37,843 nt of DNA from CAYZED01 sp964477445 (lineage in GTDB: Bacteria > Bacillota > Clostridia > Lutisporales > Lutisporaceae): contig CAYZED010000024.1 in assembly GCA_964477445.1 (NCBI GenBank), forward strand, positions 1 through 37,843, read 5' to 3'. Shown here piece after piece: positions 33,098 to 37,843 of the stretch (position 1 is the stretch's first letter; the number at the start of each line of letters is the position of its first letter). The notes below the pieces were generated by a model. That model was not told the origin of the DNA. It saw only the letters and a program-made list of their open reading frames with translations, and did no database searches. The translations under genes were made by a program, and so were the position numbers.

Positions 33098-35680
33098 ATG
33101 GAAAGAATGGAAAAAATGGAAAGAATGAAAAGAATGAGAAGGATTGCGGTTAGTATCATTTTAGTAATTGTTATGATATTAACTCCTGTTATTAATGCCG
33201 AAGCAATGAAACCTGTTTATGGTGTTTACTTTAATGGTGATAAGGTAGGGCTTAGCGGCCTAAATATAAACGTTAATGGAAATAATTACATCTGGATTAA
33301 AGGCTTGGTATCTTCAGCTGGGTTAAAGACAAACTGGAATAGTACAACGAATATGTTGCAGATAGTTAATGGAACTAAAACTATTAAAATAACAAAAGAT
33401 AGTAAAAAAATCACTGTTAATGGGGCTTCGTATTATTTGAATACGGAGGCTTTACTAATAGAAGGTAAACTATATGTACCTTTTGGGTTTTTTACAAAGA
33501 ATACTTCGTTTATAATAGATACATCAATAACGGATATAAAAATTAGATCGTTAGAAAGAATAACTCCCATTCAAACGATAAAAGCAACGCCAACACCAAC
33601 CGTTAAGGCAACGCCAACTATAAAACCGACACCAACCATTAAGGCAACACCAACTATAAAACCGACACCAACCATTAAGGCAACACCAACTATAACGCCG
33701 ACACCAACCATTAAGGCAACGCCAACTATAAAGGCAACGCCAACCATTAAACCAAGTCCTACTTCAAATATTACTACGAGCCCGACAGGAACACTGACAC
33801 CAAATCCTACTACTACGCCTACTGCTACACCTACGGGAATACCTACGACTTCACCTACAACTACGCCTGCTAGTAGCCCTACAATAAGCCCTACTCCAAC
33901 GACTGACGCTAGTCCCTACATTGGCATTACTAATGTAGGAATATCAGTTGAAAATGGTTTTTTCTACGTTACAATAAATGGAAATAAAAAATTAAAATTA
34001 AAAAACTATAAAGCTACTTCTCCGAATGCTTATGTTTTTGATATTAGTGGAGCTGTTTTGATGATACCGGAACAAACAATAAGTGTTTATAATAATTTTT
34101 GCACAGCTGTTCAATATTTTAATGCTACGAATAATAAAAATACAGTAAGAGTAAAAGTTATTGTAACAAAAGAAGTTAGCTTTGAAGTATTATACACGGA
34201 AGATAATCTAGCTGCCAGGATTGGATTTTATTCAAAATTAGATGATTTAAAGGCAGTAAAAAAAGGTGTTGTTGAGACGATAACTTTTCCAGGAGTTAAA
34301 TATGATGATTGGAAGATAACTTATGATAAACAGATAAATAGACTATCAGTTACATCGGATATGGTTATGTTCACGGGCAAATTAGAACAATTTGTGTCAA
34401 AGAACTCAAAACAGGTTAGGATATATAGACCTGCAGATGGAAAAATAACAGTCGAAATGGATTTAAATGACGGAGTTTTCTATCAAACTAAGAATGTAAA
34501 AGGAGAACTTTCTATAGATTTTTCTATTTTACCATTTAATTTTTTTAATTATGATAAATATGGGACTATTGGCATTGTAGAACTAAACTATGGGAGAATT
34601 ACCAATCCAGTAATTTCATTTGATAAGAGCGGAGGATTTTATAATATAACTGCTAGTGGAGATTATGAAAATATTGAAGGTATTTACTATCTAAATGACA
34701 ATTTAATAAACTACTATCAAGTAAGTACAAATATAGTAAATGACGAAAAATTTATCGTTATTTCATTTAAAATTAAACAATCTGTTGAGCCGAAACTTTT
34801 ACCTGGGAATACAGGTATTTACAAAATAAAATTTCAGAAAAAGGCAATATATACGGATCAACTAACAATTGCAATTGATGCAGGCCACGGTGGATCAGAC
34901 CCAGGAGCATCTGGAGTATTAAATGGAGCAACAATACCAGAGAAAAAAGTCAACTTGGACGTAGCATTAAGACTCGATAGAATACTCAGAGAAATGGGAT
35001 TCAATACAGTTTTAACAAGGAAAGATGATACGTTTATTCCACTAGCAGACAGATATAATATATCAAACACAGCTAATGCAGATTTCTTTATTAGTATTCA
35101 TCACAATGCGTCTGTTTCTTCTTCAGCAAATGGGTTGATGACACTTTATAAACTCAATGATATTTCCGAGACAAAACCAGTTACTAATAAAATTATTGCA
35201 ATGCTCTTTCAAACAAATTTGAAATCAATTCTTTTAAGAAAAGATATGGGGTTGTCAGAAAGGCCTGAGCTAGCTGTATTAAGAGGGACAACAATGCCCG
35301 CAGTTCTTGTTGAATTAGGATTCCTTTCAAATAAAAATGATATAAATGAAATAAACAAATATACTTATCGTGAAAAATCGGCTAGGGGTTTAGCAATTTC
35401 AATAATTCAATACTTCAATAATTATCAAGAATGCTCGTTGAAAATTGACGCTGATGCAATTGTGAAAAAGACTATGGTAAAGGTTCAATGGCAGAAGTAT
35501 CAAGACGTTATTGTTCCATCACCAAATTATATTTCGCCTACGCCTATTATTGTACCAACTGTTACACCTTCAGATACGCCAACCATAGCGCCCTCAGGAT
35601 CGTCAAATGTTACAGTTACACCAGTGCCAACAATAACCATAACACCTGATACGACAGCGTCAGCCACGCCTTCACCGTAA
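33098..35680 (+). CDS. Modular N-acetylmuramoyl-L-alanine amidase
   Basis: This 860-aa secreted cell-wall hydrolase cuts the bond between muramic acid and the stem peptide. It has a signal peptide (about 1-36, ending NAEA) preceded by a MERMEKMERMKRMRR stretch. A copper-amine-oxidase-N-like domain follows (about 40-150), then a Thr/Pro repeat linker (about 162-272), AMIN-like segments and an Amidase_3 domain (about 590-770). Zinc ligands are H597 (DAGHGG), E615 (IPEKK) and H668 (SIHHN), with catalytic E739 (VELGF). A second Thr/Pro tail ends the protein. ATG 33098 with AGAGGGG upstream is preferred over an in-frame ATG at 33035 inside the previous gene. Confidence 0.93.
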   Translation: MERMEKMERMKRMRRIAVSIILVIVMILTPVINAEAMKPVYGVYFNGDKVGLSGLNINVNGNNYIWIKGLVSSAGLKTNWNSTTNMLQIVNGTKTIKITKDSKKITVNGASYYLNTEALLIEGKLYVPFGFFTKNTSFIIDTSITDIKIRSLERITPIQTIKATPTPTVKATPTIKPTPTIKATPTIKPTPTIKATPTITPTPTIKATPTIKATPTIKPSPTSNITTSPTGTLTPNPTTTPTATPTGIPTTSPTTTPASSPTISPTPTTDASPYIGITNVGISVENGFFYVTINGNKKLKLKNYKATSPNAYVFDISGAVLMIPEQTISVYNNFCTAVQYFNATNNKNTVRVKVIVTKEVSFEVLYTEDNLAARIGFYSKLDDLKAVKKGVVETITFPGVKYDDWKITYDKQINRLSVTSDMVMFTGKLEQFVSKNSKQVRIYRPADGKITVEMDLNDGVFYQTKNVKGELSIDFSILPFNFFNYDKYGTIGIVELNYGRITNPVISFDKSGGFYNITASGDYENIEGIYYLNDNLINYYQVSTNIVNDEKFIVISFKIKQSVEPKLLPGNTGIYKIKFQKKAIYTDQLTIAIDAGHGGSDPGASGVLNGATIPEKKVNLDVALRLDRILREMGFNTVLTRKDDTFIPLADRYNISNTANADFFISIHHNASVSSSANGLMTLYKLNDISETKPVTNKIIAMLFQTNLKSILLRKDMGLSERPELAVLRGTTMPAVLVELGFLSNKNDINEINKYTYREKSARGLAISIIQYFNNYQECSLKIDADAIVKKTMVKVQWQKYQDVIVPSPNYISPTPIIVPTVTPSDTPTIAPSGSSNVTVTPVPTITITPDTTASATPSP
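33583..33759 (+). repeat. 36-bp tandem repeats encoding a Thr/Pro linker
   Basis: About four copies of a 36-bp unit, made of two 18-bp halves coding TPTIKA and TPTIKP, lie inside the amidase gene. The central copies are nearly identical, which points to recent expansion; the edges are more degenerate. Non-repetitive Thr/Pro/Ser coding continues to about 33915. Confidence 0.88.
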
Positions 35681-35759
35681 AATAACAAACAGAAAGTAAT
35701 ATGTACAAAACAACATTAACAAAATAACAAACGCAAAGAAATATGAACAAAATAACAAA
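35678..35759 (+). repeat. Three AAAATAACAAAC direct repeats
   Basis: AAAATAACAAAC occurs at 35678-35689, 35720-35731 and 35748-35759, in the otherwise A/C-rich, T-poor 95-bp gap between the amidase and rph. The first copy includes the amidase stop, and the last lies just before the rph ribosome-binding site. Confidence 0.75.
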
Positions 35760-35775
35760 CACAGGAGATTTACAA

Positions 35776-36495
35776 ATGAATAGAATCGATGAAAGAAAAA
35801 ATAATGAAATAAGACCAGTTAAGATGACTTTGGGGTTCACTAAGCATGCTGAAGGGTCAGTATTGATAGAAATGGGAGATACTAAAGTCATATGCACAGC
35901 CTCAGTTGAGGAAAAAGTACCATCCTTTTTAAAGGGCTCAGGTAAGGGCTGGGTGACTGGAGAATATGGGATGCTTCCTAGATCAACTGAAACAAGAAAA
36001 GCACGTGATAGCGCTAAGGGAAAGGCTGATGGAAGAACTATAGAAATTCAGAGGCTTATAGGTAGGGCACTTAGATCTATTGTTGATCTTGAGAAGTTAG
36101 GAGAAATATCAATATATATTGATTGTGATGTTATCCAAGCTGACGGAGGTACGCGGACAGCATCGATTACTGGGTCTTTTGTGGCATTGTATGAGGCTTT
36201 AAGAAAACTTAAAGAAAATGGAAAGATTGATACGATCCCATTAAAGTCATTTTTAGCGGCGGTCAGTGTTGGATTAGTTGAAGGTGAGGTTCTCTTAGAT
36301 TTGAATTACCCAGAAGATTCAAATTGCCAAGTAGATATGAATATTGTTATGACTGAAGAAGGTGAACTTGTCGAAATTCAGGGCACTGGAGAAGAAAACC
36401 CTTTTTCTAGAGAACAAATGAATGACATGCTCAATCTTGCTGAAAAAGGCATAAAAGAATTGATTTCATATCAGAAACAAATTTTAAAGGTATAG
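35776..36495 (+). CDS. rph: Ribonuclease PH
   Basis: RNase PH (239 aa) is a phosphate-dependent 3'-5' exonuclease that trims tRNA 3' ends. RIDERKNNEIRPVKMT, GWVTGEYGMLPRSTETR, GRTIEIQRLIGRALRS and DCDVIQADGGTRTASITG are hallmark motifs. ATG 35776 (CAGGAGA upstream) gives the family's MxRxDxR start; an in-frame ATG at 35743 would add 11 repeat-encoded residues. It lies upstream of the XTP pyrophosphatase, a frequent pairing, and close to a tRNA cluster. Confidence 0.97.
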   Translation: MNRIDERKNNEIRPVKMTLGFTKHAEGSVLIEMGDTKVICTASVEEKVPSFLKGSGKGWVTGEYGMLPRSTETRKARDSAKGKADGRTIEIQRLIGRALRSIVDLEKLGEISIYIDCDVIQADGGTRTASITGSFVALYEALRKLKENGKIDTIPLKSFLAAVSVGLVEGEVLLDLNYPEDSNCQVDMNIVMTEEGELVEIQGTGEENPFSREQMNDMLNLAEKGIKELISYQKQILKV

Positions 36496-36526
36496 ATCTA
36501 TTATTGAAATATATGAGGGTATTTGG

Positions 36527-37144
36527 ATGAAGCTTCTAATTGGGACAAATAATCAAAAGAAATTAAAAGAAATGAAGACAATTTTGACTGATATTAATAT
36601 TGAACTTCTTACTTTAGAGGATGTAAATATATTAACCGATGTTGAAGAGCACGGACTAACTTTTTCGGAAAACGCACTACTGAAGGCCAAAGAATACTAT
36701 AAATTATCAAAACTGCCTACTATTGCTGATGATTCTGGATTAGTAGTCGAATCGCTCGAAGGAGCGCCAGGAGTTTTTTCTGCTAGATATTCAGGAGTGG
36801 AAGGTGAGCTAAAAGATAATGCTAATATTGATAAATTACTTTTTGAACTCGACAAAAGAGAGAGAGCTGGAAATATAGATAGATCAGCTTATTTCGCTTG
36901 TTCAATTGCTTTGATAGATGAGAATTCAAATGAATATGTTGTAGAAGGCAAAGTACATGGTAGAATATCAAAAGTAAGAAAGGGCGAAAACGGATTTGGT
37001 TATGATCCCGTTTTTATTCTAGATGGATATGATGGATTGTCAATGGCTGAGATTGATACTGAAATAAAAAATCAAATTTCTCACCGTGCTATAGCTTTAA
37101 CAAAGATAAAGGAAGTACTTAAAAAGTACAAAAAAAGTACTTGA
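36527..37144 (+). CDS. rdgB: XTP/dITP pyrophosphatase (RdgB/HAM1 family)
   Basis: This 205-aa house-cleaning enzyme hydrolyses XTP, ITP and dITP to monophosphates, keeping deaminated purines out of nucleic acids. The N-terminal TNNQKKLKE loop, the DDSGLVVESLEGAPGVFSAR segment with the catalytic acid, GENGFGYDPVF and the terminal SHRAIA motif are all present. It starts 31 nt after rph. Its last codons run into a possible promoter for the structured stretch that follows. Confidence 0.96.
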   Translation: MKLLIGTNNQKKLKEMKTILTDINIELLTLEDVNILTDVEEHGLTFSENALLKAKEYYKLSKLPTIADDSGLVVESLEGAPGVFSARYSGVEGELKDNANIDKLLFELDKRERAGNIDRSAYFACSIALIDENSNEYVVEGKVHGRISKVRKGENGFGYDPVFILDGYDGLSMAEIDTEIKNQISHRAIALTKIKEVLKKYKKST

Positions 37145-37240
37145 ACGACACAACTATTTATGATATTATATGAAGGCACCAGGGAGCTAAAGCCCTTCAG
37201 CGACTGTAAAAAGCTTACCTGAGAAAAAGGTGAAAAACGT
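37141..37240 (+). promoter_or_regulatory. Possible small structured RNA region before the tRNA cluster
   Basis: TTGAAC (37141-37146) and TATTAT (37164-37169) are 17 bp apart, with TGA ahead of the -10. A transcript from here would begin near 37176 in a foldable segment. CACC (37177-37180) can pair with GGTG (37229-37232), and GGG with CCC around AGCTAAAG. AGCT in that loop can pair with AAAAGCTT further on, suggesting a pseudoknot. There is no T-run terminator and no recognised riboswitch class. Confidence 0.35.
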
Positions 37241-37241
37241 A

Positions 37242-37270
37242 TTGACATGATTGGTGCTAGCTGATATAAT
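37242..37270 (+). promoter_or_regulatory. Perfect-consensus promoter of the tRNA cluster
   Basis: TTGACA (37242-37247) and TATAAT (37265-37270) are exactly 17 bp apart, with a TGA extended -10 just before the -10 box. This is a full consensus sigma-A promoter, 23 bp before the first tRNA, fitting strong stable-RNA expression. Confidence 0.9.
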
Positions 37271-37293
37271 CTATAACTGTTGATACAAAATGT

Positions 37294-37368
<75 letters not shown>

Positions 37369-37374
37369 ATTTAT

Positions 37375-37451
37375 GCGCCTGTAGCTCAGTTGGATAGAGC
37401 AACGGACTTCTAATCCGTGTGCCGGGGGTTCGACTCCCTCCAGGCGCACCA
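37375..37451 (+). tRNA. tRNA-Arg(TCT)
   Basis: A 77-nt tRNA with encoded CCA. The anticodon stem ACGGA/TCCGT encloses CTTCTAA, giving anticodon TCT, which reads AGA/AGG codons; AGA is very common in these genes. The acceptor stem GCGCCTG pairs with CAGGCGC. Confidence 0.96.
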
Positions 37452-37462
37452 TTTATTTTTAT

Positions 37463-37540
<78 letters not shown>

Positions 37541-37549
37541 TTTTATCGT

Positions 37550-37624
37550 TGGGGTGTCGCCAAGCGGTAAGGCACCAGACTTTGACTCTGGTATTCGTTG
37601 GTTCGAATCCAGCCTCCCCAACCA
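37550..37624 (+). tRNA. tRNA-Gln(TTG)
   Basis: A 75-nt tRNA. The stem CCAGA/TCTGG holds CTTTGAC (anticodon TTG). CCA is encoded. The acceptor stem TGGGGTG faces CTCCCCA, leaving a T-T mismatch at pair 6-67. With gatCAB in the same window, this tRNA is probably charged with Glu and then amidated. Confidence 0.95.
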
Positions 37625-37641
37625 TTACGATAAAAAAATTC

Positions 37642-37726
37642 GCGGGAATGGCGAAATTGGCAGACGCGCTGGATTTAGGTTCCAGTGTCGAAAGACGTGT
37701 GGGTTCGAGTCCCTTTTCCCGCACCA
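37642..37726 (+). tRNA. tRNA-Leu(TAG)
   Basis: An 85-nt class II tRNA with a long variable arm (TGTCGAAAGACG). The anticodon stem CTGGA/TCCAG holds TTTAGGT (anticodon TAG). CCA is encoded. Confidence 0.95.
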
Positions 37727-37788
37727 TTTAAATTATAATTAAATATAGCTTAAAAATTAAGAAGCAAAAAAAGCAAGAGGCAGAACAT

Positions 37789-37843
37789 GCGGGTGTAACT
37801 CAGTGGTAGAGTGTCACCTTGCCAAGGTGAAAGTCGCGAGTTC
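37789..37843 (+). tRNA. tRNA-Gly(GCC), cut by the window end
   Basis: The 5' 55 nt of a tRNA. The stem TCACC/GGTGA holds TTGCCAA (anticodon GCC). The T arm is truncated. It is a second glycine isoacceptor in the cluster, 62 nt after tRNA-Leu. Confidence 0.9.

Noticed and set aside
33583..33915. Regular repeats resembling a CRISPR array
   Set aside because: The units are in-frame coding repeats of 18/36 bp with no unique spacers, inside an intact amidase gene.

Overview
The window is a low-GC chromosomal segment of a Bacillota bacterium, most likely class Clostridia. The evidence is the continuous tuf / S10-spc-alpha ribosomal gene order, strong AAGGAGG ribosome-binding sites, frequent GTG and TTG starts, zinc-binding (C+) forms of S14, S4, L36 and L24, a zinc-LID adenylate kinase, GatCAB, and a Thr/Pro-rich cell-wall amidase. 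No name below class level is supported by sequence alone. Four runs of exactly ten Ns (in rplQ, gatB and twice in oppA) are assembly joins, and the frame changes at them are artefacts.

Layout. 1-83 is the tail of tuf. 120-477 holds a hairpin, a possible promoter and a structured leader of about 235 nt. 478-15754 is the whole S10-spc-alpha superoperon on the plus strand: rpsJ-rplCDWB-rpsS-rplV-rpsC-rplP-rpmC-rpsQ-rplNXE-rpsNH-rplFR-rpsE-rpmD-rplO-secY-adk-map-infA-rpmJ-rpsMKD-rpoA-rplQ. It makes ribosomal proteins, the translocon pore, adenylate kinase, methionine aminopeptidase, IF1 and RNA polymerase alpha, and ends at a strong terminator (15787-15823).

15988-20071 is the most unusual part. 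It is a tightly coupled three-gene cassette with its own extended -10 promoter. It encodes a polytopic membrane protein of unknown family, a radical-SAM/SPASM protein whose putative cluster cysteines are spaced CX7CX6C instead of CX3CX2C, and a 668-aa predicted lipoprotein. The lipoprotein's N-terminus carries an FVTNSSSTSF motif just before its signal-peptide core. My best reading is an uncharacterised surface-protein maturation system. Convergent to it, on the minus strand, is an AmmeMemoRadiSam pair: a MEMO-AMMECR1 fusion and a canonical radical-SAM enzyme.

From 22647 the plus strand carries gatCAB (tRNA-dependent amidotransferase), an oppABCDF oligopeptide importer, a ~96-bp imperfect inverted repeat, a solitary HypE/AIR-synthase-like protein ending in Cys, a modular N-acetylmuramoyl-L-alanine amidase with a 36-bp-repeat Pro/Thr linker, RNase PH (rph) and an XTP/dITP pyrophosphatase. 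The window closes with a tRNA cluster (Gly-TCC, Arg-TCT, His-GTG, Gln-TTG, Leu-TAG, partial Gly-GCC) behind a perfect-consensus promoter. GatCAB and the tRNA-Gln(TTG) gene suggest that Gln-tRNA is made by the indirect transamidation route.
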